NCBI GenBank assembly: GCA_027625915.1
Contig: JANTQA010000011.1
Location: 865,164 to 929,163, forward strand
Direction: 5' to 3'
DNA from: Anaeramoeba flamelloides
Lineage: Eukaryota; Metamonada; Anaeramoebidae
DNA length: 64,000 nt
A program made the translations under genes and the position numbers. Of this stretch, positions 1-11,020 are shown piece by piece (the first letter of the stretch is position 1; each line of letters opens with the position of its first letter). Under the pieces are notes generated by a model, which did not search any database, was not told the DNA's origin, and saw only the letters and a list, made by a program, of their open reading frames with translations.

Positions 1-424
1 TTAGGTTTTTTAAAATTTTTGAAATTATTAGAAAATTTCAAAAATGTTAAAAAACAGATGTTAGCTTTTCTTGAGTTTTCTATTTATTTGTAAAATTAAA
101 AAAAACCTAACTACAATCAATAGATTTTCGTTAGGTTTTTTTTTTACTTTTCGAGATAAACCGAAAATTAATTAAAATTTTCTGTTTATTTCAAAAAGTA
201 AAAAAAACCTAGAACACTTCACAAATAAAATAAAAAACTTCAAAAAAACCTAGAACACTTAACAGATTAATACAGAAATCCTCAAGAAAAGACCACTGTT
301 AGATTTTCCTGAATTTTTAAGAATCGATTAAAAATCTTTGATTTTCTGAAATTATTTTGAATCCTAGAAAAACCTACATTAGGTTTTTTAAAATTTCAGA
401 AATTAAAAAAAACCTATCAACTTT
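1..424. repeat. Modular palindrome array (left edge of window)
   Basis: A cluster of imperfect palindromes. An inner hairpin at about 130-212 reads TTAGGTTTTTTTT... on the left and ...AAAAAAAACCTA on the right, with arms containing AAACCGAAAATT and AATTTTCTGTTT. It is enclosed by outer arms (GCTTTTCTTGAGTTTTC near 65 and GAAATCCTCAAGAAAAG near 270-287). A further palindrome with a GAATTTTTAAGAATCGATT-type arm lies at 305-372. Spacers include CTAGAACACTTCACAAAT. The array probably continues beyond the left edge. No protein coding is supported here. Confidence 0.75.
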
Positions 425-431
425 TTTTTTT

Positions 432-1230
432 TTTGTTTTTTTATTGATTGAAGGGAGTGATCAAAGATCTTCTTTCAGCCGTTATGTTTTCCAGAATTCA
501 AAAGAATGGAGAAAAATCAAAGATTTTACTCGATTCTTTTGAATTCTGGAAAATCGCCGTTAGGCTTTTCTTGAGTTTTCTGTTTATTTGGAAAATCGAA
601 AGAGTTTACAAATAAAACAGAAAACCTCAAGAAAAGTACCGTTAAGTTTTTTTTAATTTTTGAAATAAACCGAAAATTTTTGAAATTTTCGGTTTATTTC
701 AAAAATTAAAAAAAACCTAGGCACTCTACGGCACTTGAAGGTACTCTACGACACTTGCTCTGATTACTGATGGTAAATTAGTAATTTAGATGATATTGAA
801 AAAAAAATATTTTAGAATAGAGCAAGTTCCAATTTTTTATTGTTTGAAAAAACAAAAAGAAAAATTAAAAAGAAAAAAAAAGCAAGTTAGAAAACAAAAA
901 AAAAGTTTTTTAAAGAAAGTTGGGAAAAAATCAAAAAAAAAAAATAACTGTCCATTTTTATCAAGAACACTCATTAAAACAGAAACGATCCTTTTATTTA
1001 AAATTTTGTAGTTAATTTATTTCTAAGAAATTGTGAATGCTTCGTTGAGAGGTAGTTGTTTAGTAGCTTCCATTTTTTTTCTTTTTGATCTAATCTTTTT
1101 TGATCGTTCCAGTTTTTGTTTTTGTCTTTTCTTTTTATTTTCAAGTTACCCATACCGACTAGTTTCTGCTCTTCGAGTATTAGTAGATAACCACTTGATT
1201 TTTCTCCTTAGTAACTCTTCTTCCCAATAA
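432..1230 (-). repeat. Copy 1 of ~0.8 kb repeat with LINE-like tail (inverted)
   Basis: Read on the minus strand, this is the near-identical mate of 2268-3075. From its 5' end it has a coding-like AT-rich segment (about 1230-780), then a palindrome array (about 770-480), then a terminal segment with a GATCACTCCCTTCAA-type sequence, and an A tail seen here as the T run at 421-433. The two copies face away from each other across a ~1.04 kb spacer. The small reading frame here, rich in Phe and Leu, is low complexity and I do not call it a gene. It could be a short non-autonomous retroelement or a 5'-truncated LINE derivative. Confidence 0.65.
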
Positions 1231-1281
1231 ATTGGAAATTCAGAAAGGGAAAAAATAGAAAAAAATCAAAAACCTAGCAAC

Positions 1282-2148
1282 TTGACGGCACTCGGCGACA
1301 CCCCCACGGAACCCCCCGAATACCTGATTTCATGTAGAGATATTATTGAAACAAGTGAGAGTGCCATTCTGGTAATTTCTCTCAAGAATTGGATCCAGCT
1401 CTATAAATTCCCAAGTATTTTGTTCCAATTATTTATTCATTCCGATTTTTATAATAGTCAAAATGTATTTTAAATCAACCAAACGATTTCTTCAACGAAT
1501 TAGTGGTTCCATGAATCATAAGCCCCATTTTAAATTAAAATATCAATTGCTGGTGATTTGTGAAAATGGTAATCAATCGGATTATAATGTGGTTCAGGAG
1601 AATATAGCTCCTATCTTAAATATTGTAAGAAGAATACTTTACCTCTTGTTCATTATCGTTTTTTTTAAAAAATTGATTTTTTCATTTTCAACAGCAAAAT
1701 TTCATTTTTCAAATTTTTTTGTGAATGATTTATAAAAGTGTTAATTGAATTATGAAAATGCTGTGTAGGTTTTCTCTCAAATAATTCTTTGGATTAAATT
1801 CAAACTGGGCTCATTTTATAATTATAATTAGAAAATAAACTATTATGCCAAGAAATATGATCTAACTAAAATTGAAATTTTAATTCATTGAAAATTAAAG
1901 TATATTGAAACTGAGATTAAAAATAATTTCTCTTGAAAAATTCAATTAAATGGAATTACAAAAATAATTTAACAAAAAATTAAAAATTAATAATAAATTT
2001 ATTTTAATCATTTATTTTGCAGATTACTAATCAACATCAAATCATATTCTTGGAACGAAATGTTTTTTTCGAATATTTGGCAAATATATTTTTATTTTTA
2101 TCAGATCTTTATTTTTTTGAAAAATATTTCAAGCTATTGGAGTGAAAA
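1282..2148 (+). pseudogene. Host-gene-like exon pair inside the inverted-repeat spacer
   Basis: This has ordinary codon variety, unlike its neighbours. The segment 1382-1624 reads openly through YFKSTKRFLQRISGSMN and QLLVICENGNQSDYNVVQEN and ends at a donor-like GTAAGA (1625). A matching acceptor (TTTTGCAG, ending at 2022) leads into ITNQHQIIFLERNVFFEYLA and stops at 2146-2148. Both junctions are phase 0, so splicing would join them in frame. A second open stretch (1282-1473, containing EPPEYLISCRDIIETSESAI) lies in another frame just upstream and may be an earlier exon or a shifted part of the same gene. I do not recognise the family. The final exon overlaps the segment duplicated near 27.8 kb, so it predates the flanking repeats. 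It could be a truncated gene or part of a gene broken by the repeats. Confidence 0.4.
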
Positions 2149-2267
2149 TGGAAATAAAAATATTTCTAAATTGTTATTTTTTGCGTTTTTCATTATATCC
2201 ATTTATTCCATAAATATAAAATTACATAAATTTATTTTTTTCTATTTTTTCCCTCGTTGAATTTCCT

Positions 2268-3075
2268 TTTTATTGGGAAGAAGAGTTACTAAGGAGAAAA
2301 ATCAAGTGGTTACCTACTAATACTCGAAGAACAGAAACTAGTCGGTATGGGTAACTTGAAAATAAAAAGAAAAGACAAAAACAAAAACTGGAACGATCAA
2401 AAAAGATTAGATCAAAAAGAAAAAAAATGGAAGCTACTAAACAACTACCTCTCAACGAAGCATTCACAATTTCTTAGAAATAATTAAACGACAAAATTTT
2501 AAATAAAAGGATCGTGTCTGTTTTAATGAGTGTTCTTGATAAAAATGGACAGTTGGTTTTTTTTTTTTGATTTTTTACCAACTTTCTTTAAAAAACTTTT
2601 TTTTTTTTTTGTTTTCTAACTTGCTTTTTTTTTTTTTGTTTTTCTTTTTAATTCTTGTCTTTTAAATTTTTCTTGTTGTTTTTTCAAACAATAAAAAATT
2701 GGAACTTGCTCTATTCCAAAATATTTTTTTTTCAATATCATCTAAATTACTAATTTACCATCAGTAATCAGAGTGAGTGCCGTAGAGTGCCTAGGTTTTT
2801 TTTAATTTTTGAAATAAACCGAAAATTTCAAAAATTTTCGGTTTATTTCAAAAATTAAAAAAAACTTAACGGCACTTTTCTTGAGGTTTTCTGTTTTATT
2901 TGTAAACTCTTTCGATTTTCCAAATAAACAGAAAACTCAAGAAAAGCCTAACGGCGATTTTCCAGAATTCAAAAGAATCGAGTAAAATCTTTGATTTTTC
3001 TCCATTCTTTTGAATTCTGGAAAACATAACGGCTGTAAGAGGATCTTTGATCACTCCCTTCAACTAATAAAAAAA
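2268..3075 (+). repeat. Copy 2 of ~0.8 kb repeat with LINE-like tail
   Basis: Near-identical inverted mate of 432-1230. Array units are readable here: an A-type palindrome at about 2792-2868 (arms with GAAATAAACCGAAAA and TTTTCGGTTTATTTC), a C-type at about 2876-2945 (CTTGAGGTTTTCTG and CAGAAAACTCAAG) and a B-type at about 2955-3026 (CCAGAATTCAAAAGAAT and ATTCTTTTGAATTCTGG). The spacer GAGTGCCGTAGAGTGCCTAGG precedes them with GTGCC repeated. The 3' end GGCTGTAAGAGGATC...CTCCCTTCAA plus A run matches the ends of the LINE relic at 11.0 kb. Relative to the paralogous segment at 27.8-28.7 kb the whole block is an insertion. Confidence 0.7.
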
Positions 3076-4500
3076 AAATTACAAAAATTTAAAAATTCAG
3101 AAACGAATTAAGATTTAGTTTTAGCTTCAGTCAAACTATTCTTCAAGAACCACTTTTTAAGATCAAAATTCCGGAATTACCAAGAGAAATATCTAATTGG
3201 TGTTGTTTACAAGTTTAACAAATTATTAATCAGTAAGAACCGTTTTGAAAAAAATATAAAAAATGAAAATCTTTTGTTTTTTCAAAATTCAGGATCTTGG
3301 AAAATGATCGTGAGTGAATTTTACCAAAATTTTAATTTGGTTTTTAAAAAAAATATATGAAATGAAATTTATAAATTAATAGCTTCTGTAAAAATCTTTA
3401 GAGTTGCTTTTTCTCATTCTTTTGAAGAGGTTCAAAATATTTATAATTTGAGTTTTGCCTAAATTTATCACAATAAAATTGCTCATTTCAAAAGATACAG
3501 CAATTTCAAACCTGGTGCGCACGATATAACTTGTTTTAAAATTTCAATTTTCATTCAACTTTCATTGAACTTCAAGATCTGTTAAAACTAAATCAAGGTT
3601 TTAAAACCAAAACTCAAGATTAGCTGAATGGCAAGCTTCGTTAACAACTTTTCACTTTTTCTTTTAAACTTTTTTGAAATTATTTTAAAAAAATTACATT
3701 TAGTACGAGATCTTGGATATGAAGGACAATACAAGAAGATTTGAGTCCAAAATAACAATCACCCTTTTCAATTTAAAGGAGTTTATGTACAAAGAAAGTT
3801 TAATGAAAATTGAAATTTTAAGGAAAGTTAAATCGTGCGCAACAGGTTTGAAATTGCTGTATTTCATTTTAGTATAAACATATTGAAATCCAAAAATAAA
3901 ATGAAAGATCTGAAAACAAAACTCAATCATTGCATTGAAAATTTTAAAATTATTTTGTTTAAATTTTATTTTGTGTATAATAGTATTAAATATCCTTATT
4001 TCAATATATTTAATTCCTTGAAATATAAAATTAACACTTTAAAACTACTTGTTGTATCAGCCAAAATCGCATATTTATTTCATTGTATTTCAACGATTTC
4101 AAAATATTTCAGAATCATGTGCTTTAAATGATATTATTCATTTTTCGCAAATTTTTACTTGTAACTTTTTTGTTTTCAATTTTAAAAATTGAAAACATTT
4201 TCCTAATCAGACTTTCATATTTATTTACAAAAATCAACCAAATCCTCTTGAAGTTAAAATCAAGATGTGTTAAATTTCAAGAGATCATAAACCCAAAAAA
4301 TTTTGAAAAAATGTGAAAATGTTGTTTTTTGTTGAATTTTTTTGAACAATTTTTCACTCATTGATCGATCTACTCTCAAAAGAAAATTGTTGAGTAGAGA
4401 TTATTCCCAATACTCATCAAGGATATATGGTCATTAAAAAGTTATTCATCTATTCAAAAGGGGTTTTATTAAAAGGGGTTTATTAGTTTTCAATTTCCCT
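3076..4500. repeat. Old segmental duplication, copy 1 (partner 27790-28720)
   Basis: Long stretches match 27940-28690 with many substitutions and small indels, for example AGATTTAGTTTTAGCTTCAG against AGATTTAGCTTGAGTCAAAC. Both copies also share CACTC(A/C)TTGAT(C/T)GATCTACTCTC. The 2090-2200 segment matches 27830-27930 as well, so the ancestral unit was longer and copy 1 has since been opened by the repeat at 2268-3075 and by a foldback insertion at about 3490-3870. No reading frame is conserved between the copies, so this looks non-coding. Confidence 0.7.
3490..3870. mobile_element. Foldback/MITE-like insertion with ~90 bp inverted ends
   Basis: ATACAGCAATTTCAAACCTG (from 3495), followed by GTGCGCACGAT, returns on the other strand as ATCGTGCGCAACAGGTTTG then AAATTGCTGTAT (about 3833-3861). 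The inverted similarity continues inward through AATTTCAATTTTCATT and its complement near 3800. The block is absent from the paralogous segment at 28.3 kb, which supports insertion. I see no transposase and no clear target duplication. Confidence 0.55.
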
Positions 4501-4533
4501 TTTTTCAATTTTTCAATTTTCTTTTTTCTTTTT

Positions 4534-4701
4534 TCAATTTTCATTTTTCTTCGATTTTTGTTTTTTCTTTTGTTTGTCTTTTTTCTTGTTTTTTGATTTT
4601 CTTCGTTTTTTTTCTTCAGATGATCCGCTTTGTTCAAGGTATCTTTTGTCTTCCTGGGAACTGGATTCGCTTTGACTTTTTTCAGAAGTTGATGAACTCA
4701 T
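4534..4701 (-). CDS. Possible small Ser/Lys-rich exon
   Basis: An ATG at 4701 opens a 55-codon frame beginning MSSSTSEKSQSESSSQEDKR, then YLEQSGSSEEKK, then almost pure lysine, arginine and asparagine. The first half has varied codons and could be a true N-terminus, like the lysine-rich start of the B-box exon at 29.5 kb. The second half is poly-purine low complexity that could be open by chance. No splice junction or downstream exon could be fixed. It lies just past the segmental duplication and is not conserved in the other copy. Confidence 0.2.
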   Translation of the reverse strand: MSSSTSEKSQSESSSQEDKRYLEQSGSSEEKKRRKSKNKKKDKQKKKQKSKKNEN

Positions 4702-4722
4702 AATTAAAGTTTTAAAATTCAA

Positions 4723-6462
4723 ATTATAATAAGATGATTAAAAAAATGATTAAAGATTTTTGGAAAATTCACAGAAAAATAAAAAAATTGAAGTCACTTT
4801 CTTAAATTTCACTTTGTTTTATTTTTGAAATTCGTTTCTTATACTTTGAATATTTGAAAAAGATCAAAAATCCAAATAAATGTTGAATCGAAAAGTTTTT
4901 AAACAATTGGAAACTTTGGAAAAACTTGAACTCTGAAAAAACTTGTTGGGTTTTCTGAAAAAACAGTTTTAGAGCATTTGAAAGTTCAAATATTTTAATA
5001 AATTTTAAGATTATTTTAAAATTCAAGAAAAATTCCACAATTTTTTCTGTATTAAATCATTATCTAATCTCTTTTTGTGATTTTAAAAAACTTTGATAAA
5101 GTATGTGAAAGTTGAAAAATGATGAAATAGGATCTGAATGTTTGAAAAGATCAGAACTTTCGAGTTGAAAGAATCAGTAAATTGTTCAAATTTTTTCTAT
5201 TTGGATTATACAACTGATTTTTGAGTTATCAATGGGAAATAATGTTCACTTCCTTTTTCATATAATTCATTATTAAACTGAGTTCTCAAAGAAATAGGTT
5301 GTGGTTTGTAGCTTTGATCTCTATTTGAAAAAGGAAATTGAAATTAAAGTGAAAATTATTACCATTTAGATTTCAAATCACCATTTGTTTTGTAGTGAAA
5401 AATAGATTCAATAGAAAAAAAAAAAGAAAAACTGGATTAAACGATCAACACCACTTTTAATTGGCCATTTTACTGTGGAACGAAGGAAAATTTAAAATTG
5501 TTCAAGTACCAAAAAAAAAAAATTGGTTATAAAGAACACACCCGAGTTCCTTGAAAATTTTCTCACAGAAAAAAATAATTGTCTATTTTTAAGGGAGTAT
5601 ATACATTTTTCAAAATTTGAGTGCCATCATTTATGCGAAACTAAATTCTTCAAATCATTTCTATAGTTGAATACCTTAATATTTTAATAAATACGGGAAT
5701 GTCAGATACCTTAGTTTATTATATATTCAGACCAACTAAAAAAGGGAATTCAAAAAAATGAAAAGATTGATCTTGAGAAAAAATAAATAAAAATTATTTA
5801 TTTCTTGTTCTTTTCTGTATCATTTGAGACAATTATTTTTTTTAATTTGGTTCTGTATTTAATTCTACATCGAAATACTTTTGTTTGTCAAATTTTTGAG
5901 AATCAAATTACTTTTTATTTCCGTAGAATTTCCAAAATGAATTCAAAATCATATTTTCATTTAATTTGACTAATTCTTGTTTTGGTTCAGAAAATAGGAT
6001 ATTTATTGGATCCCTCTTCAGAAATAAAGATTTATTGAACAAATTCATTTGATTTTATTATTTTAATAATTATCCATTAAAATGAGAACTCAAAATAATT
6101 CTGAATCATGATAGAAATTATTTCTAAATTTTTTCAATATTATTGTGGGTTGATTCTTTTGTAACTTTTTTGTGATTCTAGAGAATTAAACTCTTTTATT
6201 TTAATTTTTGAAATAGTATTCTTTGTTTGGGTTTTTTTAGATTAAAATATTTGAAAATTGTATTTTGAAAGCAAATTTGTAAAAAAATGTTTTGATAAAA
6301 TAAAAATAAATAGTAATTGGGTGAGAAATTTAAGGCTATAAATTGTTTGGATTAAGACAAATTTGGAAGATATTGTTAAAAAATCTTCCAAAATAGGTGC
6401 GTGTAGAGGTTTTTTTAATTTTCATACTTGATTCCAACAAATTTATTTGGAAAGGTGATCCT
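4723..6462. other. AT-rich intergenic sequence
   Basis: No supported gene. A solo TIR-like motif, TAAGGGAGTATATAC, begins at about 5590 and resembles the ends of the AGGGAGTAG/AGGGACTAG elements elsewhere in the window, but I found no partner end. The short open frames (for example 4802-5038 on minus) are rich in Phe and Lys and look like chance. Confidence 0.5.
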
Positions 6463-6464
6463 TA

Positions 6465-7402
6465 AGGGACTAGTCTATATTAAATTTTTGTTTTACCTAA
6501 ATTTCATAGAGATTTAGAATTTTTTTTGTAAATTACTTAGATTTGAAATCAAAGTGAAAAACTTCTTAGTATAGTAATGAAATCTTGATAAATGACATTC
6601 ATTAAATTTAGTTATTGTTTTTATAGAAATAAAAAATTTTTCCTTTTTTTCACTTTTTTGAAAGTTGCTTTTTTTCAACTTTTCACAAAAATACAAAAAA
6701 TAAAAAAAAATATGAGCAAGAAAGCAAAACCTTGTTATGTAAGTGGAAGACCTACAAAAAATAGTTTGAAAAATAAACCTGAAAAGTTTTTTTTGGATTT
6801 GCATGAAAAAACAGTTTGATTCGAAAAAAATATGTAATATATGCTTTACTCAAAATAATAGATTCTTATTCTTTTCTTGTACCATTCTTTTTGTTATTGA
6901 AACCCACTTTTTGAGTTTACACTCTTTTTTTTTTTGTTGAATTTGAAGTTTTAAAAAGTTGTCCCAAATTATCATCCCAAAAGTTTTTGTCAGAGTCAAA
7001 AAAAATCAAAGAAAAGAATAAGAACTATTTTTTTAAAAAGTAATTATTGATAAAACAAATTGAGTTCTTTATAGAGTCAAGTTGGATGAACAGAAGTGAA
7101 AGAGAAAATATTCACTAGTTTTAAATTATTTTTTCGTTTTTCAAAATGAGAATAAATATTATTTTTGAGAAAATAATTAAATTCAAAATTAATCAAAAAA
7201 TTCTCATCTATTTAAGATATTTTTTTTAAAACAAAATTTTTAAAAGTCACTTTTTTTGACAGAATTGTAAAATTTTAAAAAACAAGAACTAAAAGTTCTA
7301 ACATTGAAAAAACCTGTCTATTTTCAATTTTAAACATATTTCAAGATAAGGATTCCTTTTTTGGTTATTGGTCAAAAAAAAAATTAATAGAGACTAGTCC
7401 CT
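6465..7402. mobile_element. TIR DNA transposon (938 bp) with TA target duplication
   Basis: The left end TA|AGGGACTAGTCTATATTAA and right end TTAATAGAGACTAGTCCCT|TA are inverted repeats (AGGGACTAGTCT.TATTAA) with TA on both sides, as in the Tc1/mariner superfamily. The interior is AT-rich. A short plus-strand open stretch at 6712-6819 starts MSKKAKPCYVSGRPTKNSLK and contains a donor-like GTAAGT just after CCTTGTTAT, so it might be a remnant of a first exon. No catalytic motif is visible. It is probably non-autonomous or a deletion derivative. Confidence 0.75.
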
Positions 7403-7404
7403 TA

Positions 7405-9117
7405 ATTACTGGCCTTCCAAAAGTAAATATTCGTTTCAAAAACACAACTTTTTCAGGTCTATTATTTTGGTTTACTATTTGATTAATTTTACTCATTCTA
7501 GAAACACATTTATAGATCCTAAACCAAATAAAATAATATCAAAAATTTCTAAAAAAAAAAATATTCCAAAAATTGAAAAATGAAAGTTTCAACTCTGAAT
7601 TACTTTGGGTTCATTTCATAAATAGACCAGCGAGTGATTTTTTTGAATCAAAGTTTCAATATCTAGTGGCCTTCAAACAATCTTTTTTAGTAAAGTTCAC
7701 ACAAATAAAATATTTCAAAATGATATAAGGTACTCATCTTCCTTAAATGCATTAATTTTCTTATATCAATTTTTTTTGGTTAATTTAAAAATAATCAATT
7801 CAAAATAATCGGGAAAACATCTCAATTTCCATGGTTGTTGGTGTGAGAAATCTCAATGAATAAGCAAAGAAACCAAACTCCAGAGAACACATCTTTGACT
7901 TGTTGAAAAATTTTCCAATTTAAAAAAAAAATTTCTAAAAAAATCGATTTACGAAATATACCAAAAGTAAAACTACCAAATAATAAATTTTTTGTTTCAA
8001 AGATAAATACTTTTTTTAAATCATCTTTAATTCATTTTTGTTTGGAATTAATATCTTTGTTTACCTTGCCATTTGGACTCTTGTCCAATGATTTCGATTC
8101 ACTTTTTGACATTATCAAGAGAGTTTCTGTTTGAAAATCATACACAATCACAATTCCTATTGCACCATTCTAATAAGACTATTAATTAATTGTCTCTGTT
8201 AAAGTTTTTAATATTTTATTTTAAGGATGAAAAATTGACTTAAGGACGACGTTTGAATTTCAAGAATTTGTCTCAACCTAATAGATTCCAATCTCATTTA
8301 TTTTATGATTGAATGATCACTAAAATATTCAACAGTTTGGTTCAAAACAATCATTTTAGGTCATTTTTTAAATGGAAAAAAGAACAAGAAATTGTGAGAT
8401 ACATGAACTTGAAAATCTTGTTAAGGAAGGTGAAAATGAAATTAAAAAAAATAATCACCAATTTTTAAACATTAAAAACACTTTCAATAAATAACTTTAA
8501 ATCTATATGATCCTATTGTCAATGATCAACAATCATTGAGTAACATTGAATTATTACATTATCCTCACAAAATATACAACCATTCTAGCTCTACTGCCAA
8601 AATTGATAAGACATAAAAATTGGTTGTATATTATAAAATTGTGTTGATTGAAATAGAAAATTCAATTTCGATCGTACAGTTAACAATTTCAACTTCTCTT
8701 GCTTCATTTGAGTTATTTTTTTAAAAATAAAAATAATAAGACAAAAATTAAATTTTTTACAAGAATTGAAATCACCGAAATTACAGAAACTTGGTTGTAT
8801 TTTTTGAACATTTGTTTTTAAATTTTCATAACCTGAGATTTTTACAATTTTTGAAATAGAAGATCCAGCTTAATGCTTGTATTTTAATGAATTTGTTTGT
8901 CAATTCCCAAAACCAAAAAATAGAATACTTATTTGAATCTTGTATTATAAATTTTTATGGTTTATGGTGAGTCTTAAGAACCCTTTAACAGTTTGTTGGA
9001 CATGGATAAAATTTCAGAGAATAGAAAATCAAATTCAGGATCTGACAAATGTTCATACTAGGGCTGGAAAGGTTTTAGCAATTATTACAAAGTGTTTGTG
9101 ATTTTTTTTTATTTTAT
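7405..9117. other. AT-rich intergenic sequence
   Basis: I see no gene, RNA or repeat that I can support. The sequence is homopolymer-rich with stops in all frames. Confidence 0.5.
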
Positions 9118-9372
9118 TTATCCTTCTTTTTGTTTTTGCTTGAAATGAATTCCACGTCCATGACTAAGAGGAGAGTATCTGATCGAATTTTTTTTCGAAC
9201 AACATGATCCAGGTAAAATGCATTTCATATTTTTTTGGTGCTCTTTTAACAAAATTATTAATTTTTGGATCGTCTCTCTCAAAACTCTATTTGTTGAATC
9301 AAGATAAATTAGGTTAACGTTGTGTGGGAAACCTTTTGGAAAATTTTTCATGAAATGATCTTTTGGAAATAA
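9118..9372 (-). CDS. Unrecognised small ORF
   Basis: A minus-strand frame with more varied codons than the surroundings includes NFPKGFPHNVNLIYLDSTNR, then ETIQKLIILLKEHQKN and GSCCSKKNSIRYSPLSHGRG, and ends in a lysine/glutamine-rich tail. An in-frame ATG lies at about 9351 and another at 9372-9381. No family recognised. It may be a lone exon of a larger gene; no splice partner was found in the flanks. Chance is also possible at this length. Confidence 0.25.
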   Translation of the reverse strand, partial: LFPKDHFMKNFPKGFPHNVNLIYLDSTNRVLRETIQKLIILLKEHQKNMKCILPGSCCSKKNSIRYSPLSHGRGIHFKQKQKEG

Positions 9373-10060
9373 TATTTGCAAAAATTAGTCAGTTTTTAAG
9401 ATCTGAAATTAAAATATTGAGTCAGTTTAGAGTTTATTAAATAAACTTTGTTCACTTTTTTTTTGTGTTTTTGAAAATTATTATGAATGGTTTTTGTAAA
9501 TAACTGTTGTTTTTGTTAAAAAAAAATGATTTTTGAAACATTTAAAAAAAAACTTTCAAAAAGTAAAAGCAAATTTTAAAAAAATCAAGATGATTTTTAA
9601 CCAACAACAATTAGCTAATGGAGTAAAATAACAAATGTTTAAATCGATATATATTAGCCAATTATTTTATAGATTAGTTATTTTCAATCTAACCCAAAAT
9701 GATTTCAACTCGATAGATGTTTGGATAAATAAAAAAGTAACAAAATTTTTAAAAATTAATCCACACTCTCCCAGAATAATATTTAAAAGCGAGGCAAAAA
9801 TAGACCAAGTAAGAATTTCGATATCTAAAAGAAGATTTAAACTCAAAAATAAATTAAAAAATCTTGGTTTGGAACACATATCAAAAAATTTAAAATTTTC
9901 CAAAAAAGACAACTAAATTATTAATTGGAAAGCAGAAAATCTAAAATTGTTAAATGTAAATCTTAATCAATTTAGAGAAAACTTCATAATAAATATCACT
10001 TGATGGAAAGGTCAGGAATATTTAAAAATTATTAGATATAATAACAATATAAACAAACAG

Positions 10061-10418
10061 TCGTGTCGTCAAGTGCCGTAGAGTGTCATAGAGTGCCTAG
10101 GTTTTTTTTAATTTCAGAAATAAATAGAAAATTTTTAAAATTTTCTTTTAATTTCTAAAATTAAAAAAAACCTAACCGCGGTTTTCTTGAGGTTTTCTGC
10201 TTTATCTGTTAAATCTATCGATATTACAAATAAACAGTATAGTGTCGTCAAGTGCATAGCTTTTCCAGAATTCAAAAGAATTGAGTAAAATCAAAGATTT
10301 TACTCAATTCTCTTGAATTCTGGAAACGTCTTGTCTAAGTTTTTTGTTAATTTAAGAAATAAACAGAAAATTTATTAAATTTTCTATTTATTTCTTAAAT
10401 CTTAAAAAAGCCTAACGA
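10061..10418. repeat. Palindrome array inserted in LINE relic
   Basis: It starts GTCGTCAAGTGCCGTAGAG and ends GCCTAACGA. It contains an A-type palindrome (about 10096-10172), half of a C-type, a B-type (about 10260-10327, arms CCAGAATTCAAAAGAATTGA and its complement) and another A-type (about 10335-10412). The LINE flanks AACAAACAG and AAAAATATTTAAAATGG are adjacent in the intact LINE at 39.67 kb, which shows the ~358 bp array is an insertion. No clear target duplication is visible here. Confidence 0.75.
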
Positions 10419-10786
10419 CAAAAAATATTTAAAATGGAAGTGCTCTACTTCCATCTTAAAACTAAGAAATTTCACAAATTTTCTAAATAGATATTCTTAT
10501 GTCTATGATAAGAATAAAACAAAAACAAAATTGTGCAATTTTATGCAAAAAATATTTAAACCTAGATACAGATGAAGATATCGACCATTTTTTATGGGAC
10601 TGCTAATTCTATGGAAAAAATCGAAATTTTTTTGATTAAAGATTTAATTCAAATTTACAAAAATAACAAGAATAATATCTTTGATATTATTCGAAATAAA
10701 GACTCATTGTTTATTTTATCATTAGTTAATGATAAAGAGAATTAGGATTCTTTATTGAAATTTCTAAACAAAAATTCAGAAATTAG

Positions 10787-10965
10787 GAAAAGTGCCGTTA
10801 AGTGCCTAGCTTTTTGTTAATTTAAGAAATAAACAGAAAATTTGTTGAAATTTTCTTTAATTTCTCAAATAAAAAAAAGCTAAGGGCAGTTTTCCAGAAT
10901 TCAAAAGAATAGAGAAAAATCTTTGATTTTACTCAATTCTTTTAAATTATGGAAAACCTAAAGGC
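10787..10965. repeat. Second palindrome array near the 3' end of the LINE relic
   Basis: An AGTGCCGTTAAGTGCCTAGC spacer is followed by an A-type and a B-type palindrome, ending AAAACCTAAAGGC. It lies just upstream of the terminal GTAAGAGGA...TCCTCCCTT segment, the same relative position as in the repeat at 2268-3075. The LINE at 40.05 kb lacks it. Confidence 0.7.
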
Positions 10966-11020
10966 TGTAAGAGGAAATTGATTTCCTCCCTTCAAAATAA
11001 AAAAAAAAAAAAAAAAAAAA

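Larger units (their letters stand above)
9609..11000 (+). mobile_element. 5'-truncated LINE relic interrupted by two palindrome arrays
   Basis: The frame 9635-9916 encodes the post-RT region: DVWINKKVTKFLKINPHSPR followed by KSEAKIDQVRISISKRRFKL. It aligns with IDIWINKKITESLLINPHSP in the LINE at 39.3 kb. The relic resumes at about 10419 (AAAAATATTTAAAATGGAAG) and carries a decayed C-terminal zinc-finger region around 10540-10620 (DIDHFLWDC-like). The 3' end has GAGGAAATTGATTTCCTC followed by CCTTC and an A run at 10998-11020. Two arrays (10061-10418 and 10787-10965) split it. It is a dead copy. Confidence 0.8.

Noticed and set aside
1-20. TTAGG at the window start as a telomere
   Set aside because: TTAGG occurs once per palindrome unit, not in tandem; it is the shared boundary of the palindrome family.
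432-3075. A single foldback transposon with 0.8 kb inverted ends
   Set aside because: Each arm ends in its own LINE-like tail and A run, and the 3' arm alone is an insertion relative to the paralogous segment, so two separate copies are more likely. Not excluded.
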